From positions 1 through 64,000 of the forward strand of contig JAUNHC010000006.1 in the NCBI GenBank assembly GCA_030524175.1: 64,000 bases of DNA, given 5' to 3'. Of the stretch, positions 26,315 through 34,857 are shown one piece after another. The DNA comes from Eubacteriales bacterium. GTDB lineage: Bacteria > Bacillota > Clostridia > Lachnospirales > Lachnospiraceae. A program made the translations under genes and the position numbers. The notes beneath the pieces were generated by a model, which had not been told where the DNA came from, ran no database searches, and worked only from the letters and a program-made list of their open reading frames with translations. How positions within the stretch are numbered: position 1 is the first letter of the stretch; each line of letters opens with the position of its first letter.

Positions 26315-26358
26315 AGGGTGCTGCACAATGGCCGGTTTCGTACATTCTGCAGCACCCT
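26315..26358 (-). terminator. Intercistronic stem-loop after SBP gene
   Basis: 11-bp arms AGGGTGCTGCA / TGCAGCACCCT around a 22-base loop, between the SBP stop and the permease start; on the minus strand GATTTTC follows. Likely protects SBP mRNA and reduces read-through into the permeases. Confidence 0.65.
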
Positions 26359-26487
26359 CGGATTTGTCATACATTAAGTGTTATGAATCACATGTGTCTG
26401 CTGCCGCAGACCTAATATAGTCAACAGTCTCATGACCATGCAGGGGATTCAGCAGCTGCTGTCCCAAAGATACCGCCACGGACATTC

Positions 26488-27885
26488 TTAATACATAGAT
26501 AAATCAATGTCAGATACTGCCATATCCATCTTTTCCTTAAGTGCATCAAGTCCATCCTGAACGCTGTCATATTTTCCGGCAACGATATCCTGGAGTGCTG
26601 CTGCCCATTCTGTTGTCGTCTCAAAGAAATACGGCTGTGGAGTAAATAAAATCGTAGTATCATTGATGGTAGCTTCATATGCTTCAATATATCCGGGCTG
26701 CCCTTCCATAAGAGTCTTAAATTCCTCAGACTCCCATACAGAAGTACGTGCAGGGTCAAGGCTGTTGCCTTCTATTGTTGCATATTTTGCAAAATCCTTG
26801 CTGGTAAAGTACATAATGTAGTACCATGCTGCACCTTTATTCTGTGATGCAGAGTTCATGGCAACAGACCATGTCCAGTAATTAGAAATCTGGGGATCGC
26901 CTTCCTTTGCAACAGGAAGAGGCGCAAATGCAATATTACCGGCTTCTTCTGATGCGCCTTCCCAGTTCTGATGTACCGGGTTATTATCAGCGTCAAGTAC
27001 CATAGCAGCATTTCCTGTGCCAAGGTCTACACCACAGTCATACCAGGTATATTTTGACCAGGAAGGGCTTCCCCCACGTTTGATCATATCTACGAAAAAC
27101 TCTGTCATTGCAACAGCTTCCGGTGAATTGACCTGAGATACCAGTTTATCACCTTCGATGGCAAAATCCTTAGCTCCGTGAGCAGCAAACATGCTCATGT
27201 ATGCCGGATGGATCGTACCCCAGTCACGTGCTCCGCGTACTGCTACTGCATAGGAATTGTCTCCATTCCATTTCTGCAGTTTGTCACAGGCTTCCAGAAG
27301 CTGGTCATAGGTTCTTGGCACTTCAATTCCGTTCTCTTCAAATGCCTTCTTATTATAAGCCATTGTATACACTTCAAATGCCAATGGAAGTCCAAGCTGC
27401 TGTCCTGCTCCTACCGGGTCTCCAGGAACACCGGACCATTTCAACGCATTCACTGCACTCTGTACAAAATCATCATAATCATAATCCGGAGTTATCATTT
27501 CCGGATCTTTCAGAAATGTATCAAGATCCTCAACATAACCTGCTGCTGAATAATCCCAAAGCTGATATGCACCTGACATAAATAAGTCAGGACTTCCTGA
27601 ACCACTTGCCAGAGATGTAGAAACCTTATCAAAATAGCTGCTCTCCGGTGTAATGGAATACTCAACATGGATTCCTGTCAATTCCTCAAAATCCTCCAGT
27701 TTTTTCACCATTGCTTCCGATGCCGTATGCTGCACCATTTGGATCTCAATGGTTGTGCCTTCGTATTTCTTCCAGTCAAAATCACTTTCGGCCTGTGCTG
27801 TTACCGCTGTGGCAGCCAGCGTTCCTGCCATCATTGCTGTGCACAGAGATACAGACATTGCACGTTTGAACCATTTCTTTCTCAT
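26488..27885 (-). CDS. Extracellular solute-binding protein
   Basis: A 465-residue family 1 binding protein. Signal peptide MRKKWFKRAMSVSLCTAMMA through TAVTAQA-ESD with a signal peptidase I-type site; no lipobox cysteine at the cleavage position. Hinge segments such as NKKAFEENGIEVPRTYDQL are typical of CUT1 binding proteins. Ribosome site GGAGGG. First gene of the importer operon; a promoter is seen at 27946-27974. Ligand unknown, perhaps a polyol in view of the dehydrogenase. Confidence 0.93.
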   Translation of the reverse strand: MRKKWFKRAMSVSLCTAMMAGTLAATAVTAQAESDFDWKKYEGTTIEIQMVQHTASEAMVKKLEDFEELTGIHVEYSITPESSYFDKVSTSLASGSGSPDLFMSGAYQLWDYSAAGYVEDLDTFLKDPEMITPDYDYDDFVQSAVNALKWSGVPGDPVGAGQQLGLPLAFEVYTMAYNKKAFEENGIEVPRTYDQLLEACDKLQKWNGDNSYAVAVRGARDWGTIHPAYMSMFAAHGAKDFAIEGDKLVSQVNSPEAVAMTEFFVDMIKRGGSPSWSKYTWYDCGVDLGTGNAAMVLDADNNPVHQNWEGASEEAGNIAFAPLPVAKEGDPQISNYWTWSVAMNSASQNKGAAWYYIMYFTSKDFAKYATIEGNSLDPARTSVWESEEFKTLMEGQPGYIEAYEATINDTTILFTPQPYFFETTTEWAAALQDIVAGKYDSVQDGLDALKEKMDMAVSDIDLSMY

Positions 27886-27945
27886 TTACTAACCCTCCTG
27901 TTTGTTTGATGTATTTTTTTCACTTAATGCATGTAATATATGGAT

Positions 27946-27974
27946 ATTATAACTATAAGCGTACAAATTCTAAA
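27946..27974 (-). promoter_or_regulatory. Probable promoter of importer operon
   Basis: TTTAGA (27969-27974), 17-base spacer, TATAAT (27946-27951) on the minus strand, 60 bases upstream of the SBP start. The -35 match is weak, as expected for an activator-dependent promoter. Confidence 0.5.
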
Positions 27975-28080
27975 TGGTTATTTTACCAAAATTCCATAAT
28001 TTATTATTATAATTTCGTTATTTTATAGTCAAATTGGATAATACATCCAAAAACTATAAAAATATTACGATTTTACTGTA

Positions 28081-28142
28081 TACAAAAAAAGCATCCCCCG
28101 GCAGAAACTGCTGTACAACAGTTCCTCCCTTGAAGGATGCTT
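28081..28142 (-). terminator. Strong Rho-independent terminator after ACT gene
   Basis: Arms AAGCATCC / GGATGCTT with an inner AACTG...CAGTT stem; a run of eight Ts follows on the minus strand. It ends the paaK-ACT transcript. Confidence 0.85.
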
Positions 28143-28185
28143 ATCTGGCTTTCATTTATTGATATTTTACAGTTTCAAATCTTTT

Positions 28186-28617
28186 TTACAGCCTTTCCAA
28201 TTCTTCCTGGCAGATGGGCCGGATTCCGCTCTGCTGAAGCACATGGACTGCTTTCTGATTGTCCTCGACCCGGAAAATCATATATGCCAGGCCTTTTTTC
28301 CTGGTGATAAAGGCGTACATGTATTCCACATTCACATCACTGTCTCCCAGGACACGGATGACCTTGGAAAGTCCGCCCGGCTCATCAGGGATTGCAACTG
28401 CCAGCACCTTGGTGATGGAAAACACATAATTTGCCTCTTTAAGAACCGTAGATGTCTTATACACATCATCCACGATAATACGCACAATACCGAAATCCTC
28501 TGCCTCAGCAAGAGAAAGTGCACGCAGATCAATACCATTTTGGGAAAGCACATCCGTGAACTCAGCCAGTCTGCCCGGCTTATTCTCTAAAAATACAGAA
28601 ATCTGTTTTACTGTCAT
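28186..28617 (-). CDS. ACT-domain protein (amino-acid-binding regulator)
   Basis: A 143-residue protein made of two ACT domains (about 1-66 and 70-143; VFLENKPGRLAEFTDVL and LAVAIPDEPGGLSKVIRVL are the ligand-binding turns). ACT proteins bind amino acids and modulate partner enzymes. The gene lies 16 bases after paaK, a pairing common in Clostridia, and may tune aryl-acid activation to aromatic amino acid levels. ATG at 28617 follows AAGGAGGG; the longer in-frame start is inside paaK. Confidence 0.9.
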   Translation of the reverse strand: MTVKQISVFLENKPGRLAEFTDVLSQNGIDLRALSLAEAEDFGIVRIIVDDVYKTSTVLKEANYVFSITKVLAVAIPDEPGGLSKVIRVLGDSDVNVEYMYAFITRKKGLAYMIFRVEDNQKAVHVLQQSGIRPICQEELERL

Positions 28618-28633
28618 AGGAATTCCCTCCTTT

Positions 28634-29941
28634 TTATTGCTGATACAGGTTACGTTTGTCAACCACACGGACAGCCTTGCCTTCGCTTCTTGTGATGGTT
28701 TTCGGGTTGACAAGCTTCACTTTTGCATAGATGCCAAGCATAGCTTTCAGTGCATCTACAAGTTCCTTCTCTTTTGCTGAAACAGCGCTTAAGCTGTCGG
28801 AGAACATCTCCGGAGTCATCTCTACCTGTACCTCAATGGTATCACTGTTATTCACACGGTCAACAATGATCTGATAGTTAGCCGGATATCCCTTGTTCAT
28901 GAGAACCGTCTCAATCTGGGACGGGAATACATTGACGCCCTTGACAATGAGCATATCATCGCTTCTGCCCAAAGGCTTGGTCATCTTCACATGGGTTCTG
29001 CCGCAGGAACATTTCTCTCTGCTCAATATGCAGATATCACGGGTACGATAGCGGATAAGTGGGAATGCTTCCTTAGTGATGCTGGTAAATACAAGCTCAC
29101 CCTTCTCACCGTCCGGCATAACTTCCCCTGTCTTCGGGTTGATCACCTCCGCGATAAAATGATCCTCATTCACATGCATTCCTGTCTGGGCAGAGCACTC
29201 AAAGGACACTCCCGGACCGGAGATTTCTGTAAGTCCATAGATATCGTAAGCCTTAATTCCAAGCTTTTCTTCTATATCACGGCGCATCTCCTCCGTCCAG
29301 GCTTCTGCACCGAAGATTCCTGCTTTTAACTTAATCTCATCCTGAAGACCTCTCTCAATGATACTCTCTGCAAGGTAAGCAGCATAAGACGGGGTACAGC
29401 AAAGAATAGTGGAGCCAAGGTCAGTCATGAACTGAATCTGACGCTCTGTATTTCCCGATGACATGGGAAGTGTAAGACATCCAACCTTATGGGAGCCTCC
29501 GTTCAGTCCCGGACCTCCTGTGAAAAGGCCGTAGCCATAACATACATGACATACATCATCCTTAGTTCCTCCTGCTGCCATAATTGCCCTGGCACAGCAG
29601 TCCTCCCATAAATCCAGATCATGCTGTGTATAGAAAGCCACAACACGTCTTCCTGTTGTTCCGCTGGTGGACTGAATACGAACACATTCTTCCAGCGGTC
29701 TTGCCAGCAGTCCGTAAGGATAGGCATCACGCAGATCATCCTTTGTGATAAACGGTAATTTATGTAAATCATCAACAGACTTGATATCCCCCGGCTCAAT
29801 GCCCATCTCTTCCATTCTTGACCTGTAATACGGGACATTATCCCAAACATTCTTCACCTGCGCTGCCAGTCGTTCACTCTGCCACTGCCTGATCTGCTCA
29901 CGGGAGGCACATTCGATTTCTGGCTGATAGTAATTCTCCAT
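28634..29941 (-). CDS. paaK: Phenylacetate-CoA ligase
   Basis: A 435-residue adenylate-forming enzyme that activates phenylacetate or indole-3-acetate-type aryl acids with ATP and CoA. Motifs: P-loop-like STSGTTGRRV (about residue 90), YGLTEISGPG and the C-terminal DMLIVKGVNVFPSQIE hinge region typical of PaaK. ATG at 29941 with AAAGGAAA upstream is preferred over the in-frame start at 30034. It is followed directly by the ACT gene. In gut Firmicutes such enzymes often work in aromatic amino acid fermentation. Confidence 0.93.
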   Translation of the reverse strand: MENYYQPEIECASREQIRQWQSERLAAQVKNVWDNVPYYRSRMEEMGIEPGDIKSVDDLHKLPFITKDDLRDAYPYGLLARPLEECVRIQSTSGTTGRRVVAFYTQHDLDLWEDCCARAIMAAGGTKDDVCHVCYGYGLFTGGPGLNGGSHKVGCLTLPMSSGNTERQIQFMTDLGSTILCCTPSYAAYLAESIIERGLQDEIKLKAGIFGAEAWTEEMRRDIEEKLGIKAYDIYGLTEISGPGVSFECSAQTGMHVNEDHFIAEVINPKTGEVMPDGEKGELVFTSITKEAFPLIRYRTRDICILSREKCSCGRTHVKMTKPLGRSDDMLIVKGVNVFPSQIETVLMNKGYPANYQIIVDRVNNSDTIEVQVEMTPEMFSDSLSAVSAKEKELVDALKAMLGIYAKVKLVNPKTITRSEGKAVRVVDKRNLYQQ

Positions 29942-30070
29942 GTTCTTTGTTTCCTTTCCTGATTTTTCTTCTGTGCCCGTAAATTTTAACACTTCCGCCG
30001 CACAGTCGTCTGTATTAATACTATACCACTTCAAAGCTTCAACGTAAATACAAATCTGCTTTTCCGTATA

Positions 30071-30120
30071 AAAAAGCAGCCGCCATCCTCAAAGTGAAAC
30101 CGGGGATAATGACTGCTTAT
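30071..30120 (-). terminator. Rho-independent terminator after aldolase gene
   Basis: Arms AAGCAG / CTGCTT with inner GGATAATG-GATGG-type pairing, followed on the minus strand by six Ts. It closes the 39-30 kb sugar locus. Confidence 0.75.
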
Positions 30121-30133
30121 TCTCATATCAGAT

Positions 30134-30985
30134 TCAGAATTTAGATAATTTAAGTTTCTCTTCCAGATACCCGCACAGGCGCTCCTGTACAAACATAGGA
30201 ACGTCCAGCATTTTCAGCGGTCTGTCATCTCCTTCCAGCATATGTACATACTCCGCCAACGCATCATAATAAACTCCCAGGAATTCTGTACCCACATTGA
30301 ATTTATTGATCCCCTTCCGGAAAGCAATCTCAAGCTGGTCATGAGGGATTCCGCTTCCTCCGTGAAGTACAAGAGGAACATCTGTGGCAGCATTGATTTC
30401 CTCCAGCCTTGCAATATCCAGATGAGGTGTTTCTACATACACTCCGTGGGCATTTCCAATGGCAATGGTAAGGGAATCCACTTCTGTCTCCCGGCAGAAA
30501 CGTTCTGCTGCGTCTGCTTTTGTATAGTAATCCCTCTTATCCCCATCATAGTCCTGTGCCAGTCCTACATGTCCGATTTCTGCTTCCACGTCAGCCCCAA
30601 GAATATGTGCTGTCTCTGTCACCTTTCTTGTCAATGCAATATTCTCTTCCAGACTGTAAGCGGAAGCGTCAATCATAACTGAGGGAAATCCTTTTTTGAT
30701 AGACTGGATCACTGATCCATAGTCATAGCTGTGGTCAAGATGAAGTCCCACCGGCACCTTCACAGATTCTGCCAGTTCCTTCACCATCCGGGCAAAACCG
30801 GCCACATTGATAGTATTATTTTTTTCACAATGCTCCGGCAAAAGCATTACAAGAACCGGTGTATTTGTTTTTTCTGCTGCAGCAACCACCGAATACGCCA
30901 TATTATAATCCATACAAATGAATGAAATAACTGCTGTATTACACTCATCTGCCATTTTCAAAATCGTGCTTACCTTCTCTAACAT
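30134..30985 (-). CDS. Class II fructose-bisphosphate-type aldolase
   Basis: A 283-residue zinc aldolase of the Fba/GatY/KbaY family that cleaves a ketose 1,6-bisphosphate to DHAP and an aldehyde. Zinc and phosphate motifs are visible: GLHLDHSYDYG, ADVEAEIGHVG, AIGNAHGVY and VLHGGSGIP. ATG at 30985 follows AAGGAGGAAAA. It is the last gene of the unit with DhaL and DhaK-like subunits, so its substrate may be an unusual sugar phosphate produced by them. Confidence 0.92.
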   Translation of the reverse strand: MLEKVSTILKMADECNTAVISFICMDYNMAYSVVAAAEKTNTPVLVMLLPEHCEKNNTINVAGFARMVKELAESVKVPVGLHLDHSYDYGSVIQSIKKGFPSVMIDASAYSLEENIALTRKVTETAHILGADVEAEIGHVGLAQDYDGDKRDYYTKADAAERFCRETEVDSLTIAIGNAHGVYVETPHLDIARLEEINAATDVPLVLHGGSGIPHDQLEIAFRKGINKFNVGTEFLGVYYDALAEYVHMLEGDDRPLKMLDVPMFVQERLCGYLEEKLKLSKF

Positions 30986-31041
30986 TTTTCCTCCTTCTCG
31001 CCCACTGTTTTTGGGCATAATGGTATGCTTTGGTATTCTTC

Positions 31042-31683
31042 TTATCCGTTCTCTTTCACTGTGTCACAGAATGCCCGGAACCAAAGACTTGCCGATACTG
31101 CCCCCGGATCCGGCAGCCCCAGGGTCTTATCTTTAAAGTTTTTGCTTCTTCCTATGCCGGACTTCATATTTTTGCTTTCCTCCGCCCCGTCCTCTGCGGC
31201 CTGACACGCCTTTTCAAAAAGGAATATCACATCCTCAGACTGTGAAGCGGCCTGTTTCATGGCAATACATGCAGGGTAAAGGGCATCCAGCATGGTTTTC
31301 TGTCCGGGTCTGGCTTTTCCCCGGCGCTCTATGGCCTGTTCCCCTTCCATAAAATATTCGCTCAGTTGTCCGGCAGTTACATACTCCTTATGCCCAAGTT
31401 TTGAAAGCCCACCGAAAAACATGGTGCCGAATATAATGCCGGAAGCACCTCCCATTGTTTTGATCAGCTCTGTGCTGACTCCGTAACACAGCTCGTCCAC
31501 ATAATCAAACTGTTGTTTTCCAAGAAGCCTTCCTACTGCTTCACATCCCCGCTTCATCCCCATGCCATGGTCACCGTCGCCTATGACAGAATCAATTTCT
31601 GTGAGATAGGGCTCTTTTTCTGTAATAAGGGCTGCGCCCCGGACAAACATTTTCTGAAACAGTTCTACATACAGCCTTTCCAT
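31042..31683 (-). CDS. dhaL: DhaL-type kinase subunit (ADP/ATP-binding)
   Basis: A 213-residue DhaL-family protein, the nucleotide-binding part of dihydroxyacetone-type kinases. Metal-binding aspartates are in IDSVIGDGDHGMGMKRG and the helical barrel segment TMGGASGIIFGTMFFGG is typical. Ribosome site AAGGAGA. It is separated from the DhaK-like gene by a 330-base gap that holds palindromic element B copy 2. No DhaM (PTS phosphodonor) gene is nearby, so ATP would be the donor. Confidence 0.9.
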   Translation of the reverse strand: MERLYVELFQKMFVRGAALITEKEPYLTEIDSVIGDGDHGMGMKRGCEAVGRLLGKQQFDYVDELCYGVSTELIKTMGGASGIIFGTMFFGGLSKLGHKEYVTAGQLSEYFMEGEQAIERRGKARPGQKTMLDALYPACIAMKQAASQSEDVIFLFEKACQAAEDGAEESKNMKSGIGRSKNFKDKTLGLPDPGAVSASLWFRAFCDTVKENG

Positions 31684-31792
31684 TGAATCTCCTTCTCAAG
31701 CACACTGACCGGATCCCGTTCAGCCAAACTGTACTGTTTGGCTAAAAGCAATCTGATCCGCACTCTGATTAAACAAAATGATTTGATGTAAG

Positions 31793-31999
31793 GATCAAAA
31801 GGACACTGGAGTGTGTTTGAAAATTCATTCCGACAATCTGCACGCCCCACTTTGCGGTATATTTGGCTCCAATTCGGTCAGCGTAGCCCGCTACGCCTCC
31901 CTCATCGGAGCCAAATCTCCCACAAATTGTGACGCACATCTTGCCGAAAGCAATTTTCAAACACGCTCTGGGCAGTGTCCGTCCTGGCACTCTTTTGAC
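31793..31999. repeat. Long palindromic element B, copy 2
   Basis: About 207 bases that fold back on themselves over nearly the full length: ends GATCAAAAG / CTTTTGACC, then GTGTTTGAAAATT / AATTTTCAAACAC, then TTTGGCTCC / GGAGCCAAA, with GCGTAG-CCCG-CTACGC at the centre. It lies inside the operon between the DhaK-like and DhaL genes. Small ORFs through it are by-products of the repeat. It resembles 12704-12896 in architecture and end sequence, not in the interior. Confidence 0.75.
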
Positions 32000-32016
32000 C
32001 CCTACATCCTGTTCTT

Positions 32017-32964
32017 CTATATGACAAAACCATACCCTTTTTCCGGGTGCAGGTATTTCCTCATTTCCTCATCGCAGGCAATGAGGCTTATCATACAGCC
32101 GGTTCCTTCGTAGACATCAAAATAAGTTCCTGCCCCGCAGCCCCACATTTTAAGTCCCTGTTCTTTCAGCCACTGTACTGCTGAATTGAGGATCACAAAG
32201 CTTTCTGTATATCCCACACCGCAGTGGCTGTTCACGGAAAGATAAAAAGAGTCATCTCTCCACTGTTCCATTTCCTCCAGAAGAATGCCGCACGCCTCCC
32301 GGACCATCTGGTCCACAGACTGGTATGGGGATGTTTTCACAGCAGGCTCCCCGGAAAAGCCTTCTCCAAATAAGATCATTCCTTCCCGGATATTCACTGA
32401 AACAGAGCGGAGACGGCTGTTTGCTTTTTCTGCCAGCCCCCAGATTTCATCCAAGGAAAGTCCCTCCCTGGCTGCTGCCCCGCAGATCTTACAAATCTGG
32501 CCGATTCCGTGAAGCCCGCCTCTGGCCTCCTTTGCCTCACCCTCACAGCTTAAGATGTCATCGGAAACACAGCACAGCTTTGCAGGGATCCCGTCATGGG
32601 CCAGTAGTTCCACAGCCATGTCATTATTCAGATAATCCCCCATAAAATGATTGGTAAGAAACAGCACCCCGCAGCCGCAGTCTACAGCCTTAGCCATTTC
32701 ATACAAAACAAAAGCGTTTGGGGCACTGTCAAAATTCCCATGTACCATGGCATCGGCCAGCCCGTTGTCCGCAAACCCAGCCCACATAGGGCCGTAGCCC
32801 CCTCCGCCGTTGATGATGATACGGACCTGACCGTCCCTCAGGTTATTTCTGTATAATCCGTATCCATATTCTGAAGGAAGCCTTGTATACTTGCCGGGAT
32901 TTGCAAGCATGATTCCCTGCAAGGCTTCCTCATGAGCACTTTCTTTTGAATTCCACAGCCTCAT
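32017..32964 (-). CDS. DhaK-like kinase subunit lacking substrate histidines
   Basis: A 315-residue DhaK-domain protein. Dihydroxyacetone kinases bind the ketone covalently through a histidine in GIHGEPG and use a second histidine in GGGSGHEP. Here the corresponding places read GFSGEPA (Ser204) and GGGGYGPMWAGF (residues 53-64), so both histidines are absent, while the aspartate in HFMGDYLNN (Asp110) is kept. The protein is therefore probably not a standard dihydroxyacetone kinase; it may act on a different small sugar or sugar acid, or be a regulatory relative. It is coupled to two permease genes upstream and to dhaL downstream. Confidence 0.88.
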   Translation of the reverse strand: MRLWNSKESAHEEALQGIMLANPGKYTRLPSEYGYGLYRNNLRDGQVRIIINGGGGYGPMWAGFADNGLADAMVHGNFDSAPNAFVLYEMAKAVDCGCGVLFLTNHFMGDYLNNDMAVELLAHDGIPAKLCCVSDDILSCEGEAKEARGGLHGIGQICKICGAAAREGLSLDEIWGLAEKANSRLRSVSVNIREGMILFGEGFSGEPAVKTSPYQSVDQMVREACGILLEEMEQWRDDSFYLSVNSHCGVGYTESFVILNSAVQWLKEQGLKMWGCGAGTYFDVYEGTGCMISLIACDEEMRKYLHPEKGYGFVI

Positions 32965-32974
32965 CCGGCTTCAC

Positions 32975-33820
32975 CTATCCTTTCACTGCTCCCGCTGTCA
33001 TACCTTTGACAAACTGCTTCTGCACTATGGAATAGAATATGATCATAGGTATTGTGATGATGATCAGGATTGCAAACAAGATTCCCGGCTGGCTGTTGTA
33101 AACTCCTTTATACTGCTGGGCGATCAAAGGAAGAGTTTTCGTGGTAGCCTTGGTCATGTTGCAAAGAGCCAGGAAAAATTCATTCCAGCAGGTCAAGAAT
33201 GTCCAGATGGCAACCACAACAATTCCCGGTTTCAGCATAGGCATGATGATTTTTGCATAAAGCTGTACGATATTGCAGCCGTCCAGACATGCTGCCTCCT
33301 CCAGTTCCTTTGGAACACCTTTCATAAAGCCCTGAAGAATGGTCACTGCATAAGGAATATTCAATGCAATGTACGGGAAGATCAGCCCGAAATAATTATC
33401 CAGAAGCCCCATTCTGCTGTTAAGCTGTGTAATGGGAATGACCAGCGCACTGATAGGAACCATCAGAGTACATAAAATAAGGTTGTACATGAGTATTTTT
33501 CCATATACATTCTTTCTGGAAAATCCGTAAACCGCCATGGATGCGCAGAGCACAGTGGCTGCTGTGGATACCACGGATATCACAAGACTGGAAATAAAAT
33601 TGTTTATGATGGTAGGGTTATCCGTTATGGCTTTTATGTAGTTGCCGACTGTCAGATCAGTAACAAAAAGGTTAGGGGCATAAATAGAGTTCTGTGTCCG
33701 GAAGGAAAGGCTGAGAGCATAAACCAACGGGATCACCGCAATGACCGCCATGATCACCAGAAAGACTCCCCAGCCGGCATTTTTATGTCCTAACCGGTTC
33801 TTAGTTATTGTGTCTCCCAT
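32975..33820 (-). CDS. Sugar ABC transporter permease (MalG type)
   Basis: A 281-residue CUT1 permease with six predicted helices, EAA loop EEAACLDGCNIVQLYAKIIMP and C-terminal MTAGAVKG. It follows its partner by two bases (ribosome site AAAGGAGAG) and precedes the DhaK-like gene by ten bases. No ATPase is encoded in this locus. Confidence 0.93.
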   Translation of the reverse strand: MGDTITKNRLGHKNAGWGVFLVIMAVIAVIPLVYALSLSFRTQNSIYAPNLFVTDLTVGNYIKAITDNPTIINNFISSLVISVVSTAATVLCASMAVYGFSRKNVYGKILMYNLILCTLMVPISALVIPITQLNSRMGLLDNYFGLIFPYIALNIPYAVTILQGFMKGVPKELEEAACLDGCNIVQLYAKIIMPMLKPGIVVVAIWTFLTCWNEFFLALCNMTKATTKTLPLIAQQYKGVYNSQPGILFAILIIITIPMIIFYSIVQKQFVKGMTAGAVKG

Positions 33821-33822
33821 AA

Positions 33823-34767
33823 TTACTCTCCTTTCTTCTTCATGAAATCACCGGAGCCAAGGAATTTCACCTGGACAAATGTCAGGATCAAGGCAAACAG
33901 AAGAATTGCCACTGACACTGCACATGCATAACCCATCTGGTTTTCCGTGAAGCCCTTCATGAAAATATAAGTACCCGGCATTTCTGTGGCATGGTTAGGT
34001 CCGCCCCCGGTCATTACTCCGATCAGCGCATAAGTCTGGAGTGATCCGATAATGCCAAGCATCAAAAGAGATTTATGTACCGATGACAGAGAAGGAAGAT
34101 ATACATTTCTTATTTCCTGCCAGGTATTGGCGCCGTCAATTCTTGCCGCCTCTTTCATATCGTCAGGTATCTGTGATATTCCGCCGATATACATGATCAT
34201 GGACCAGCCTGTCCACTCCCAGATATTTGCCAGCATGATACCGTACAAAGCTATTTTATTGTTTCCCAGAACATTGATGGTACTGGATAATCCAAACCAC
34301 TGGTTCAGGTAATGTCCGATGATTCCCTGATAAGGCTGGAAAATCTTGCTGAATATGATCGCCACTACTGTCACTGATGTAACTACAGGGATAAAAAACA
34401 AGGTCCTGTAAAATGTTCTGGACATGGATTTTCCATTTGTTTTCCTGCTTTTGATCCTCTCTTCCACCGCATAGGCCAGAAGAAAGCCAAGGCACGCCTG
34501 CACCGGCACGGTAATAGCGATCCACATGATCGAGTTTTTGATCGTCACCCAAAATGTACTGTCCTGAAACACCTTTGTAAAATTGGCAAGAGCCACAAAT
34601 TTCATATTGCTCAGTGTAGCCCATTCAAACATGCTGTTTTTCAGGATAAACACAATGGGATATAAAATATAAAAACAAAAGAAGAACATTGCCGGCAGGA
34701 TAAACAGATATCCTGCGTAATTAATGTTTAATTTCCCCTTTTTCTTCACCCTTGCTGTATTTGCCAT
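33823..34767 (-). CDS. Sugar ABC transporter permease (MalF/UgpA type)
   Basis: A 314-residue CUT1 permease; six predicted helices, a longer cytoplasmic insert (EERIKSRKTNGKSMSRTFYR) and EAA loop KEAARIDGANTWQEIRNVYLP. Ribosome site GAGGAG. A stem-loop at 34788-34813 lies between it and the SBP gene. Confidence 0.93.
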   Translation of the reverse strand: MANTARVKKKGKLNINYAGYLFILPAMFFFCFYILYPIVFILKNSMFEWATLSNMKFVALANFTKVFQDSTFWVTIKNSIMWIAITVPVQACLGFLLAYAVEERIKSRKTNGKSMSRTFYRTLFFIPVVTSVTVVAIIFSKIFQPYQGIIGHYLNQWFGLSSTINVLGNNKIALYGIMLANIWEWTGWSMIMYIGGISQIPDDMKEAARIDGANTWQEIRNVYLPSLSSVHKSLLMLGIIGSLQTYALIGVMTGGGPNHATEMPGTYIFMKGFTENQMGYACAVSVAILLFALILTFVQVKFLGSGDFMKKKGE

Positions 34768-34787
34768 AGTCTTCTCCTCTTTTTAAG

Positions 34788-34813
34788 AGAGAGAACCGAA
34801 ATAACGGTTCTCT
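34788..34813 (-). terminator. Intercistronic stem-loop after SBP gene
   Basis: 10-bp arms GAGAGAACCG / CGGTTCTCTC around AAATAA. Followed on the minus strand by TTAAAAAGAGG, not a T run; interpreted as mRNA-stabilising or partial terminator. Confidence 0.65.
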
Positions 34814-34857
34814 CCATTCCTTAAGACTATACATTTCCCATGAAAAGTATATCTTTA

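Noticed and set aside
31769-32113. Short ORFs between dhaL and the dhaK-like gene
   Set aside because: They lie across fold-back element B2 on both strands and have no ribosome sites.
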